A program made the translations under genes and the position numbers. The notes under the pieces were generated by a model, which was not told the DNA's origin, did not search any database, and was given only the letters and a program-made list of their open reading frames with translations. Below, piece after piece: positions 19,057-27,246 of a stretch of DNA of 64,000 bases (positions within the stretch are counted from its first letter, which is position 1; each line of letters begins with the position of its first letter). Origin of the DNA: Numidum massiliense (GTDB lineage Bacteria; Bacillota; Bacilli; Thermoactinomycetales; Novibacillaceae); contig NZ_CTDZ01000009.1 of assembly GCF_001375555.1 (NCBI RefSeq), positions 1,047,758-1,111,757 of the forward strand, given 5' to 3'.

Positions 19057-19100
19057 ATGGGGATGAGTTCTCAACTCGCCTGATTGGGAGTTGAGCCCAT
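19057..19100. other. Hairpin upstream of the XRE-TPR gene
   Basis: CTCAACTC (19070-19077) pairs with GAGTTGAG (19088-19095), and an outer ATGGG/CCCAT pair closes it. There is no T run on either strand. It may be an RNA structure in the leader of the minus-strand regulator or a protein site. Otherwise 18906-19233 shows no gene. Confidence 0.4.
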
Positions 19101-19233
19101 GAGAAGAAGCCGATCTATCGATTTTCCGATTATATTATAGCTTCCTATTGAACAATAGCATTTGTGGGAAAAATCTTTTATTCTTTCCGATGCAGAACAC
19201 CATCTTCCTAACGCTTTTTTTATTTGTTCACCT

Positions 19234-19286
19234 ATAGACCGATCTGGTCGACTCGTGTTATAGTCGAATAGACCAGATCGGTCTAT
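19234..19286 (+). promoter_or_regulatory. Paired TetR-type operators around a promoter
   Basis: ATAGACCGATCTGGTC (19234-19249) is the exact reverse complement of 19271-19286. The right site also reads as a palindrome, ATAGACC-N5-GGTCTAT (19268-19286). TAGACC (19235-19240) and TATAGT (19259-19264) with an 18-bp spacer would place the promoter's -35 inside the left site and the -10 between the sites. This fits autorepression by the TetR protein encoded about 150 bp downstream. Confidence 0.75.
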
Positions 19287-19440
19287 ACGTTTAATCCGTC
19301 GGAGATGCTCTCGATGATCGCCGACGTGTCTGAAGAAATCCCCACTACATAGGGAAAACGGAATGGAGAAAACGGAAAACAGCAGTCCATGTAGACAAAG
19401 TCAGCAGAGATGGTTCTGTATAGACAAAGGAGGTGGAAAG

Positions 19441-20061
19441 ATGCAATCGTTTGAAACGTTGGAGGAAGAAAAACGACAGCGCATATTGAACGCAGCGATG
19501 CACGAGTTTGCGGAAAAAGGGTTTGCGCAAGCATCGACGAACGCGATCGTGAAACAGGCGAACATCGGGAAGGGAATGCTTTTTTATTACTTCAATAACA
19601 AACAAACGCTATTCAACTACTTAGTCGGTTATGCGCTTACCGTTGTCGATGAACAGTTTATGCAAAAAATTGACATGAATAACCGCGATTTTATCGATCG
19701 GCTGTACGATGCAGCGAAGAAAAAACTTGCATGTTACCACGCCTATCCGCACGTGTTTACTTTTTTAACAACGGTGATCTTAAAGGAAACGGCGTTGCTG
19801 GATGAAGACTTACAACAACGGATTGTCGCCTTGCAACATGATGGAGAACGTAAACTATACGAAAACATCGATACGACACTGTTTCGCGACGGGATCGATG
19901 TTGACAAAGCGTTGCAACTCATTAAGTGGGCGTTCGAAGGATACCAACAACATCTCATTCAAACGATGGAGACTGAGGTAATTACGACGATTGACTTTGA
20001 TCCGTATTGGAAGGAGTTTGAAGAGTATTTGGCAGTTTTAAAAACTTGTTTTTACGCATAG
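19441..20061 (+). CDS. TetR/AcrR-family transcriptional regulator
   Basis: 206 aa from ATG 19441, which follows a near-perfect AAAGGAGGTGG. The N-terminal helix-turn-helix is clear: RILNAAMHEFAEKGFAQASTNAIVKQANIGKGMLFYYF is split across residues 17-55 with the signature GKGMLFYYF. The C-terminal ligand domain is divergent, as usual. It is the first gene of an operon with an ABC exporter, 12 bp from the ATPase gene, so its likely job is to repress the exporter until a drug or lipid ligand binds. Confidence 0.92.
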   Translation: MQSFETLEEEKRQRILNAAMHEFAEKGFAQASTNAIVKQANIGKGMLFYYFNNKQTLFNYLVGYALTVVDEQFMQKIDMNNRDFIDRLYDAAKKKLACYHAYPHVFTFLTTVILKETALLDEDLQQRIVALQHDGERKLYENIDTTLFRDGIDVDKALQLIKWAFEGYQQHLIQTMETEVITTIDFDPYWKEFEEYLAVLKTCFYA

Positions 20062-20073
20062 GGGGGAACGGAG

Positions 20074-20964
20074 ATGGCGGTTGTAGAAGCGACTGGTATT
20101 GTGAAGACGTTTGGCAAGGTAAGGGCGTTAAGCGGCGTGAACATGAAGGTTGAAGAAGGTGAAGTGTACGGGTTTATCGGCCCGAACGGCGCGGGGAAGT
20201 CGACGACGATTCGCATTTTGCTCGGCATGTTAAAGGCGGATCAAGGCTCGGCGACGATTTTTGGTCGCGACGTTTGGCGCGAGGCGGTGGCGATTCACGA
20301 AGGGCTCGCCTACGTGCCGGGAGATGTCAACTTATGGCCCAACTTAACTGGCGGTGAAGTGCTCGATTTATTCGCCGCGATGAAAAAGCGTTACAGTAAA
20401 GAGCGGGAGCGGTCCCTCATCGAACAATTCGCCTTAGACGTCTCGAAAAAGTGCGGCACCTATTCCAAAGGGAACCGCCAAAAAGTTGCCCTCGTTGCGG
20501 CCTTTGCTTCCGAGGCAGATCTGTATATTTTGGATGAACCGACGTCAGGTCTCGATCCGTTAATGGAGCACACGTTTCAACAATGTGTCTTAGAGGCGAA
20601 GGCGCAGGGCAAAAGCGTTCTCCTGTCGAGCCATATTTTGTCGGAAGTCGAAAAGTTGTGTGACCGCGTCGGTATTATCCGCAGTGGGGAAATCATTGAA
20701 ACGGGGACGCTTCACGAATTGCGGCATTTAACGCGAACGAACCTGCGCCTTAAGACGATGAAGCCGATCGATCGCTTGGAACAGCTGCAAGGTGTGCACG
20801 AAGTGAGCAAAGACGGTGACGTCCTCACCCTCCAAGTCGATACAGAACACCTCGCCGACGTCGTAGCGCACGTCAGTTCCTACGGCGTCACCTCCCTCGA
20901 AAGTGCACCGCCGACGTTAGAAGACTTGTTTATGCGTCATTACGAAGGAAGTGAGCGGCGATGA
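20074..20964 (+). CDS. ABC exporter ATP-binding protein
   Basis: 296 aa. Walker A is GPNGAGKST (residues 36-44), the Q-loop region follows, the signature is YSKGNRQK, and Walker B with the catalytic glutamate is LYILDEPTSG. The D-loop GLDPLMEH and the H-loop LLSSHILSE are intact. The C-terminal extension of about 80 residues is typical of drug-export subunits such as DrrA-like ATPases. It overlaps the permease gene by four bases (ATGA), so the two are translationally coupled. Confidence 0.93.
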   Translation: MAVVEATGIVKTFGKVRALSGVNMKVEEGEVYGFIGPNGAGKSTTIRILLGMLKADQGSATIFGRDVWREAVAIHEGLAYVPGDVNLWPNLTGGEVLDLFAAMKKRYSKERERSLIEQFALDVSKKCGTYSKGNRQKVALVAAFASEADLYILDEPTSGLDPLMEHTFQQCVLEAKAQGKSVLLSSHILSEVEKLCDRVGIIRSGEIIETGTLHELRHLTRTNLRLKTMKPIDRLEQLQGVHEVSKDGDVLTLQVDTEHLADVVAHVSSYGVTSLESAPPTLEDLFMRHYEGSERR

Positions 20965-22676
20965 ACGCACGTACACGGATGAGGTCACCGGACGCCCACG
21001 CGGGGACGAAAGCGCAATACGCACACACGGGGACGATGTCGCGGTTCATCGTTAGGCGCGACCGCCTGCGCCTCGTCATTTGGATCGTCGCCCTCGCCGC
21101 GTTTACGTGGTCGGTCGCCCTCTCTTTTACAGAAATATATGCGACGGAGGCGGAGCGCCAGGCGATCGCGGAGACGATGAAAAATCCGGCGATGACCGCG
21201 ATGGTCGGCAAAGGGTACGGCCTCGCCAATTACACAATCGGGGCGATGATGGCGCATCAAATGCTGCTGTTTACCGCACTTGCCGTCGCGGTGATGAATA
21301 TTTTGCTCGTCGCCCGCCATACGCGCGCGGATGAAGAAGACGGCACGATGGAAATGCTACTCGCCTTGCCGCTAGGGCGACAAGCGAGTTTGGCGGCGAC
21401 GCTGCTCGTCTATGTCGGTGTGAACACACTTGTAGCCCTCGTCATCGGCGGCGGGTTGTATGCGCTTGGCATCGAAAGCCTCGATTTGTCAGGGTCACTT
21501 TTATACGGGGCGGCAGTCGGTGCCGTAGGGTTATTCTTCGCTGCACTCACGGCATTTTTTGCACAGTTGTCGGATAATTTGCGCGGTACGATTGGCTTGT
21601 CGCTCGTCGTGCTAGGCGCCGCTTACGTCCTTCGCGCGGTAGGGGATTTAGGCGGGGGAGAATTAAGCGCGGGTGGCTTAAGTGAAGGTAGTTTAAGTGT
21701 AGGGAGTCGTTTTGGCAATGAAGCGTTAACGGCAATGTCGCCACTCGGCTTAGCGACCTTGACAAAAGTGTACGTACACAACGAATGGTGGGCGCTTGCG
21801 CTATTGGTTGGCAGTGCCGTCGTTCTTGCCGCCCTGGCGTTTTTCTTCCATCGAAAGCGGGACATGGGTGCCGGTTTGTTGCCACACAAAAAAGGTCGCA
21901 GCAATGCGTCCGTCTTTTTACGAGGTCCGCTCGGACTTTTCGCACGCTTGCAGCGGACGGCGATCGCGTCGTGGGCGATCGGGTTATGTTTATTAGGAGC
22001 CGCATACGGTTCCGTGCTCGGAGATATGGAATCTTTTTTTGCAAAAAATGAGTTACTCGCGCAAATGGTACGATCGACAAACGGCGCAGACGACGTGTCC
22101 TTGACGATGACGTTCGTGACGATGATTTTATCTGTGTTGGCGATGCTCTGTACTGTGCCCGTCATCACAACTGTGTATAAATTGAAAAGTGAAGAGAAAA
22201 AAGGTCGCTTGGAACATATGTTTAGTCGTCCGCTGTCGCGCACGCGCATCTTCGGGAGTGTCATCTTGCTCGCGTGTTTCGTCGCTCTCATCACAATGAC
22301 GCTGGCAGCGATCGGCCTCGGCGCTGTCGGCACTGCGGTGATGGCAGAAGAGATGTCGCTCGGGACATTTTTGCATGCGGGCATCGTTTACCTCCCGGCA
22401 ATGCTCGTCATGATGGGCGTCGCTGTGTTATTCGTCGGGGCACTCCCGAAAGGGACGAATGTGCTGTGGATTTACTTGCTGTATTCGTTCATCGTCGTCT
22501 ATATGGGAGGGATGTTGCAACTGCCCGATTGGATGGCGAAACTGTCACCGTTCGGCCACGTGGCACAAGTGCCGGTGGAAGAAATGGACTGGGTAGCGAC
22601 GAGTGTGTTGCTTCTCGTTGCTGCCGGGTGTACGGCGATTGGGATGTTCGGGTATCAGAGGCGGGATGTGGGTTAG
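20961..22676 (+). CDS. ABC-2 type exporter permease, polyketide-antibiotic exporter family
   Basis: 571 aa with about 12 hydrophobic segments, two ABC-2 halves in one chain. The first half starts after a basic cytoplasmic N-terminus (SRFIVRRDRLRLVIWIV), and the second starts near GLFARLQRTAIASWAIG. This length and layout match COG3559-type permeases annotated as exporters of polyketide antibiotics. With the TetR and ATPase genes it makes a complete inducible efflux system. A short glycine/serine/leucine-rich periplasmic loop (GGGELSAGGLSEGSLSVGS) is repetitive. The substrate is not deducible. Confidence 0.9.
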   Translation: MNARTRMRSPDAHAGTKAQYAHTGTMSRFIVRRDRLRLVIWIVALAAFTWSVALSFTEIYATEAERQAIAETMKNPAMTAMVGKGYGLANYTIGAMMAHQMLLFTALAVAVMNILLVARHTRADEEDGTMEMLLALPLGRQASLAATLLVYVGVNTLVALVIGGGLYALGIESLDLSGSLLYGAAVGAVGLFFAALTAFFAQLSDNLRGTIGLSLVVLGAAYVLRAVGDLGGGELSAGGLSEGSLSVGSRFGNEALTAMSPLGLATLTKVYVHNEWWALALLVGSAVVLAALAFFFHRKRDMGAGLLPHKKGRSNASVFLRGPLGLFARLQRTAIASWAIGLCLLGAAYGSVLGDMESFFAKNELLAQMVRSTNGADDVSLTMTFVTMILSVLAMLCTVPVITTVYKLKSEEKKGRLEHMFSRPLSRTRIFGSVILLACFVALITMTLAAIGLGAVGTAVMAEEMSLGTFLHAGIVYLPAMLVMMGVAVLFVGALPKGTNVLWIYLLYSFIVVYMGGMLQLPDWMAKLSPFGHVAQVPVEEMDWVATSVLLLVAAGCTAIGMFGYQRRDVG

Positions 22677-22905
22677 CGGAAAACGATCTCGGCCCAATCT
22701 CCTTAAAATAAGAAAAAGACGCCCATGCGTTCATTGCCCGCTTTACCCCTGCGTTTACCGTGCTGGAGCACATCCAATCTGTACCGAAGCGCGCCTTGCG
22801 CACGTATGTGATTGCATAAAGGAAATTGAACTCGAACACGCCGCTGTAGAGGACGTCGCTGCGATCGTGGAATGGACGCGGAAAAAACGCAAATGCCAAG
22901 CATAA
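22666..22905 (+). CDS. Small cysteine-rich protein at the end of the exporter operon
   Basis: 79 codons starting ATG at 22666, overlapping the permease 3' end by 11 bases, with AGAGG about four bases upstream. Cysteines form CVHCPLYPC (about residues 41-49), then a single C near 59 and CDC near 69, which suggests metal binding. The C-terminal half, IKEIELEHAAVEDVAAIVEW, looks like a real amphipathic helix. The stop codon lies in the stem of the operon terminator. I do not recognise the family; the N-terminal 30 residues may not be translated. Confidence 0.42.
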   Translation: MWVSGKRSRPNLLKIRKRRPCVHCPLYPCVYRAGAHPICTEARLAHVCDCIKEIELEHAAVEDVAAIVEWTRKKRKCQA

Positions 22906-22932
22906 GGGGGAGTTACCCCCTTGTGCTTTTTT
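22900..22932 (+). terminator. Terminator of the TetR-ABC operon
   Basis: GCA plus AAGGGGG pair with CCCCCTT plus TGC around AGTTA (22900-22926), followed by TTTTTT. Confidence 0.88.
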
Positions 22933-23071
22933 GTTTGTAATTGGCGTGTGATGTTCGGGAAGCAAAAAAAGTAACAGTGAACCCAATTTTTTAAAAACTG
23001 ACTTTATCGCGTTTCCGAAGTATGGTAGTATAAATGAATACAAAGGAGAACGAGGGAGAACTAAGGAGATC

Positions 23072-23211
23072 CGTTTATGAGACGGCTGAGAATTCCTTCG
23101 TTAAGTCGGGTAAGGGAAGAGAAAGTGAAGAGTGAGCGAGCGGGCGAGAAATTCTGGAATGAGTAGGGGAAGAGCGGGTGTGTAGGGCATGAGCCTGCAA
23201 GAAGTAGTAAG
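23072..23211. repeat. 140-bp direct repeat, copy A
   Basis: Aligned by eye with 24370-24509 without gaps; about nine mismatches in 140 bp. It brackets the membrane-protein and GNAT genes. Copy A ends just before the GGAGGGG that serves the membrane-protein gene. The sequence between 22933 and 23072 shows no gene. Confidence 0.9.
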
Positions 23212-23222
23212 GAGGGGATTTT

Positions 23223-23774
23223 TTGGAGACTTTCCAAATTACAAGTGTAGTTGTTTACTTTATTTCAATGCTGTTGGGGTCAATAGTATTAGTCAATAGA
23301 CGACCAATTGAACGCGTTTTTTTGAGCGATATTCAGAATGCAATGTACTATCCGGCAATGTACCTCATTCTTACGATCATTATTGTCCCAATCGTTTTTT
23401 TTGTATCTTTCTTGATGTGGTTGATAGAAGGAGAGCCGACAATTCCTCTACAATTGTTATTACTACCACTAGCAATTGGAGCAATATGTTCATATATAAT
23501 TTGCATGATGATCGCAATCTTTAGGGAATTATTTAGGCCTAGCTATCATTATTATATACATCACGAGAAACACGGGAAGCTGTACTTGATTAAATCGCAT
23601 GATAAAGAAAAAATGTTATTATCTAACCGGAGTAGCATCACTAATAACAAGGGTGACTTCGAACTACTCGAAACGAGACAAAATTTACTTTCTAGGAAAA
23701 TATACCGTGAAACAGAAAGAAAAAATTGTAAATTGCGAGATTGGATAGGAATAATTATAATGTGGAAGAAATAG
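23223..23774 (+). CDS. Small membrane protein of unknown function
   Basis: 183 aa starting TTG at 23223 with GGAGGGG five bases upstream. Three hydrophobic segments are clear: about residues 6-25 (VVVYFISMLLGSIVLV), 41-66 (YLILTIIIVPIVFFVSFLMW) and 75-100 (LLLLPLAIGAICSYIICMM). A basic, polar cytoplasmic-type tail follows, with HYYIHHEKHGKLYLIKSHDK. Base composition is clearly more AT-rich than the neighbours, a sign of transfer. I do not recognise the family. It lies between the two 140-bp repeats together with the GNAT gene. Confidence 0.65.
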   Translation: METFQITSVVVYFISMLLGSIVLVNRRPIERVFLSDIQNAMYYPAMYLILTIIIVPIVFFVSFLMWLIEGEPTIPLQLLLLPLAIGAICSYIICMMIAIFRELFRPSYHYYIHHEKHGKLYLIKSHDKEKMLLSNRSSITNNKGDFELLETRQNLLSRKIYRETERKNCKLRDWIGIIIMWKK

Positions 23775-23845
23775 CGTCAAGTATTGATCTGGTCCCTTTC
23801 AAACCTAGGGAGTTTTCTGTATTTATTGCCAGGTAGGTGAGGCTT

Positions 23846-24433
23846 ATGAGGATAGTTATTTATAACGATATTACCGTCAGGAAGCTGGCGGAAGACGACG
23901 CACATTTGCTAGTGAAGTGGCTGAGTGATCCGCGCGTGTTACAATATTACGAAGGTCGCGATCGCCCACATGACCTCGACATGGTGCGACGGCATTTTTA
24001 TGATCGAACACGAGAAGTTACATCGTGTGTTGTTGAATGCGATAGTCTTGCAATCGGATACATCCAGTATTATTTAATAACTGAGAAAGAAAGACAGTTG
24101 TACGGGTTTAATGACTTTGTCGGGGCAATATACGGTATGGACCAGTTCATCGGCGAGGTTACCTACTGGAATAAAGGAATCGGTACCGTGCTCGTACAAT
24201 CGATGGTCGACTTCTTACTAACGAAGCAAAAAGCAGATAAAATCGTGATGGATCCGCAAACGTGGGATACGAGGGCGTTGCATGTGTACGAGAAGTGTGG
24301 GTTTGTAAGGAAGAAGTTGTTACCGGAACACGAGTGGCACGAAGGGCAGTACCGGGACTGCTGGGTAGTCGTTTATGAGGCGGATGAGAATTCCTTCGTT
24401 AAGTCGGGTAAGAGAAGAGAAAGTAAAGAGTGA
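23846..24433 (+). CDS. GNAT acetyltransferase related to AAC(6') aminoglycoside acetyltransferases
   Basis: 195 aa from ATG 23846 with AGGTGA five bases upstream. The GNAT core is visible: VRKLAEDDAHLLVKWLSDPRV at the N-terminus (split over residues 9-29), GMDQFIGEVTYWNKGIGT with the acetyl-CoA loop, MDPQTWDTRALHVYEKCGF in motif B. The GMDQFIGE and MDP...N/T-RA-YEK-GF patterns resemble AAC(6') enzymes, which acetylate aminoglycosides, although many such homologues have other substrates. The last 18 or so residues (from about ENSFVKSGK) are encoded by repeat copy B, so the native C-terminus may have been replaced. Confidence 0.78.
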   Translation: MRIVIYNDITVRKLAEDDAHLLVKWLSDPRVLQYYEGRDRPHDLDMVRRHFYDRTREVTSCVVECDSLAIGYIQYYLITEKERQLYGFNDFVGAIYGMDQFIGEVTYWNKGIGTVLVQSMVDFLLTKQKADKIVMDPQTWDTRALHVYEKCGFVRKKLLPEHEWHEGQYRDCWVVVYEADENSFVKSGKRRESKE

Positions 24434-24509
24434 GCGAACGGGCGAGAAATTGTGGAAAAAGTAGGGGAAGAGCGGGTGTGTAGGGCATAAGCCTGCAAGA
24501 AGTAGTAAG
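24370..24509. repeat. 140-bp direct repeat, copy B
   Basis: Second copy of the repeat at 23072-23211. It supplies the 3' end and stop codon of the GNAT gene and then the space before the next methyltransferase. Confidence 0.9.
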
Positions 24510-24557
24510 TAGGAAATAGAAAAGCAATGCGAGGTGGAAACAAAGTAGGTGGAAACG

Positions 24558-25169
24558 ATGGACGGCGATATTAAAAACAGCTTACAAAAAAGCTACGACG
24601 CCCATGCACAGTTACGAAATCAACAGCAACTGGAGACATGGAAAACGCAGGAGCTAGACACATTTTTATCGCTTTTTAAAGGGAAAGACAGCGTCAACGT
24701 GCTAGACGTCGGTGCCGGTCCTGGAAAGCAGGCGCGCTATTTGCAACAACGTGGGCTTCAGGTGAGTTGTATCGACATGAGTCCGGAAATGGTTCGCCTT
24801 TGTGAGGACAAGGGACTCGCGGCGTATGTGATGGATGTTAACCATTTGACATTTCCGGCGCACACGTTCGACGCCGTATGGTCAATGAATGCTCTTTTAC
24901 ACGTTCCGAAGCAAACGTTTGACCGTGCGCTAACGAGAATAAAAAAGGTGCTCAAACCGGGGGGCTTGTTCTATCTCGGCATGTACGGCGGTTTTGACAG
25001 TGAGGGGGTGTGGGAAGAGGACTTTTACGAGCCAAAGCGATTTTTTTCCTTTTACGAACACGAGGAGATTCAAAAAGTCGTCAGTCGCTATTTTGAGTTG
25101 GTCGATTTTCGCGTGGTGGACATCGAAGGATCGACATTGGATTACCAAGCGCTGCTGTTAAAAAAGTAA
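24558..25169 (+). CDS. Class I SAM-dependent methyltransferase
   Basis: 203 aa from ATG 24558 (AGGTGG five bases upstream). SAM motif I is VLDVGAGPGKQARYL near residue 50, the acidic ribose-binding residue is in VSCIDMSPEMV, and the later motifs FDAVWSMNALLHVPK and LKPGGLFYLGMYGG are typical of methyltransf_11/25 enzymes. The substrate cannot be told. It follows repeat copy B, and a second, unrelated-looking methyltransferase gene lies 115 bp downstream. Confidence 0.85.
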   Translation: MDGDIKNSLQKSYDAHAQLRNQQQLETWKTQELDTFLSLFKGKDSVNVLDVGAGPGKQARYLQQRGLQVSCIDMSPEMVRLCEDKGLAAYVMDVNHLTFPAHTFDAVWSMNALLHVPKQTFDRALTRIKKVLKPGGLFYLGMYGGFDSEGVWEEDFYEPKRFFSFYEHEEIQKVVSRYFELVDFRVVDIEGSTLDYQALLLKK

Positions 25170-25283
25170 GAATGAGTAAAAACGGGACTGCTCTATGGTG
25201 CTTGCAGCCTACTTGGGCGGGGGTCATCAATAGGCATTTCATCGGTTGTCACTAACTTATATTGAGCTGTGGAGGGATGAGAT

Positions 25284-25979
25284 GTGTTCAACGCAAGCGA
25301 AGATTTATACGACCTCATTTACAGTTTTAAAGATTATGAGCGTGAAGCACAGGAGATACGAAATTTTATTTCGCGACATAAGCCGGATGCCGAGTCCGTG
25401 CTAGACGTCGCCTGTGGAACGGGCAAGCATCTCGAATTTTTGACAAAGCACTATGCGGTTGACGGGATTGACCTCAATGAAAGGTTTGTGCAGATCGCCG
25501 CAGAACGAAATCCGTCGTCGAACTTTTGGGTCGCGGATATGACCGCTTTCGATCTACAGAAAACATATGATGTCGTGATGTGTTTGTTTAGTTCCATCGG
25601 TTACGTAAGAACGCACGAGGCAGTCAAACAAACGGTCAAACAATTCAAAAGTCACTTAAACGACGGTGGCATTGTCATCGTCGAACCGTGGTTCACCCCC
25701 GATCAGTGGCAGGCCGGATACGTTTCTGTACTAAATGCGGAACGCGACGATGTAAAAGTTTGCCGGATGTCGCATGCGGAACGGGAAGGAAACCTTTCGG
25801 TATTGAATTTCGAATACTTGGTAGGCACGGAGTCGGGCATTCAGCATTTTCAAGAACGGCATGAACTCGGGCTCTTTTCCCATGAGGAACTGCTACAAAT
25901 ATTTCAAGCGAGCGGGTTGAATGTGGTTTTTGATTCTAAGGGGATTAGTGGCAGGGGTGTATATATATGCTTCATCTGA
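25284..25979 (+). CDS. SAM-dependent methyltransferase, amino-sugar N-methyltransferase-like
   Basis: 231 aa starting GTG at 25284 with GGAGGG seven bases upstream. LYDLIYSFKDYEREAQEI at the N-terminus, VLDVACGTGKHLEFL (motif I), and MCLFSSIGYVRTHE resemble DesVI/TylM1-type enzymes that methylate amino sugars of macrolides, as well as many uncharacterised Bacillus relatives. HLNDGGIVIVEPWFTP is the post-I region. The specificity is inference only. Confidence 0.82.
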   Translation: MFNASEDLYDLIYSFKDYEREAQEIRNFISRHKPDAESVLDVACGTGKHLEFLTKHYAVDGIDLNERFVQIAAERNPSSNFWVADMTAFDLQKTYDVVMCLFSSIGYVRTHEAVKQTVKQFKSHLNDGGIVIVEPWFTPDQWQAGYVSVLNAERDDVKVCRMSHAEREGNLSVLNFEYLVGTESGIQHFQERHELGLFSHEELLQIFQASGLNVVFDSKGISGRGVYICFI

Positions 25980-26120
25980 CGTTCCCTAAAATGTAGATTG
26001 AAACATGGAGTTGTGGAGGTAATCAGTCGATCGACGAACGCATTATTCCTTTTTTGGATAGAAAAACGATGCCATGTTGTTGTACATTTGTTAGTTACTT
26101 TCGATGGATGAGGGATCAGC

Positions 26121-26879
26121 ATGGAAGATATGTTTGATATACAAGTTAATCATCCATTTAACGCCTACGGTCCGTCCCATTTGGTCGCACTCTCGATTTT
26201 TGTCGCGGCGGTCGTCCTCTTGTTCGCATGCCGCAGGTGGTTTCAGCAAGGAGAGCGGCACACCTATGGGCGGTTGGTGCTCGCTGTCGTGCTCATTGTT
26301 AGCGAACTGTCGCTGAACGTCTGGTTCGCGTGGACCGGTAGTTTCAAAATTCGCGACGTGCTTCCGTTGGAATTGTGCACCGTGTCGCTATATGTATGTG
26401 TCGTTATGCTTCTCTTTAGAAGCAGGGCAGTGTTCCAGATCGTATACTTTACCGGGATTGGCGGGGCGCTACAGGCGTTGCTTACACCAGCACTCGACTA
26501 TGCGTTTCCCCATTTTCGCTTTTGGCAATTTTTTATCGCACACGGCGCGATCATTTTAGCGGTTATGTATATGGTATGGGTGGAGAAGCACCGCCCAACG
26601 TTAAAATCAGTTGCGGTGACGATGGGTTTTTTGAACGTGCTCGCTGCCTTTGTTTGGGTCGTCGACGTGTTAACGGATCGGAATTACATGTTTTTGCTGC
26701 GCAAACCGGATACGGCTTCGCTGTTGGACGTGTTGGGGCCGTACCCGTGGTATATTCTCGCCTTGGAAGGCATCGCCTTGCTTACCTTTTTGCTGCTGTA
26801 TGTGCCGTTTGCCTTGGCCGCGCGATGGGGTCGAAAAGTGCCGCGTGAGGTACCGTCGGCAACGTATCGCCCGGATTAG
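26121..26879 (+). CDS. TIGR02206-family integral membrane protein (YwaF-like)
   Basis: 252 aa with seven or so hydrophobic segments, starting ATG at 26121 (GAGGGA upstream). FNAYGPSHLVAL near the N-terminus, LPLELCTVSLYVCVVML in the middle and YPWYILALEGIALLTFLLLY near the end are characteristic of this family, known in B. subtilis as YwaF. Its function is unknown. It stands alone. Confidence 0.8.
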   Translation: MEDMFDIQVNHPFNAYGPSHLVALSIFVAAVVLLFACRRWFQQGERHTYGRLVLAVVLIVSELSLNVWFAWTGSFKIRDVLPLELCTVSLYVCVVMLLFRSRAVFQIVYFTGIGGALQALLTPALDYAFPHFRFWQFFIAHGAIILAVMYMVWVEKHRPTLKSVAVTMGFLNVLAAFVWVVDVLTDRNYMFLLRKPDTASLLDVLGPYPWYILALEGIALLTFLLLYVPFALAARWGRKVPREVPSATYRPD

Positions 26880-27246
26880 GAGGCATCTTCATACGAAAAT
26901 ATTGAGGCAGAATAGTATTGAGGCAGGATCGCGGCGGAATCGTGGCATCGTAAGAACGGGTCATCCCGTTGCTCCAAATTGGAGCGAACAACGAATTATG
27001 TAACGTTGTAGATGATGTCGCGTATGACGGTGTCACTCTTTTACATCTTGTGCGATGTTACACGGTGCAACTCTTATACTCCTCATCCGTCTAAATTGTA
27101 ACGATGTGAGCGTGCTGGTCACGACATACTTCGTGACGATCGACTCTTAGGACGGTACAGTGTCGCTAGCGGCGTAACACAATTTCTGTTTGGACGGCAT
27201 GCGATCGTGACGGCATACAATCGTCAGGATAAAAGGGGGCACTCGG
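26880..27246. other. Intergenic region upstream of the serpin gene
   Basis: No gene seen. It holds a 15-bp palindrome, GCTCCAAATTGGAGC, at 26971-26985 that could be an operator. It also holds two near-identical 16-bp units (GACGGCATGCGATCGT and GACGGCATACAATCGT) shortly before the serpin ribosome binding site. Confidence 0.5.
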
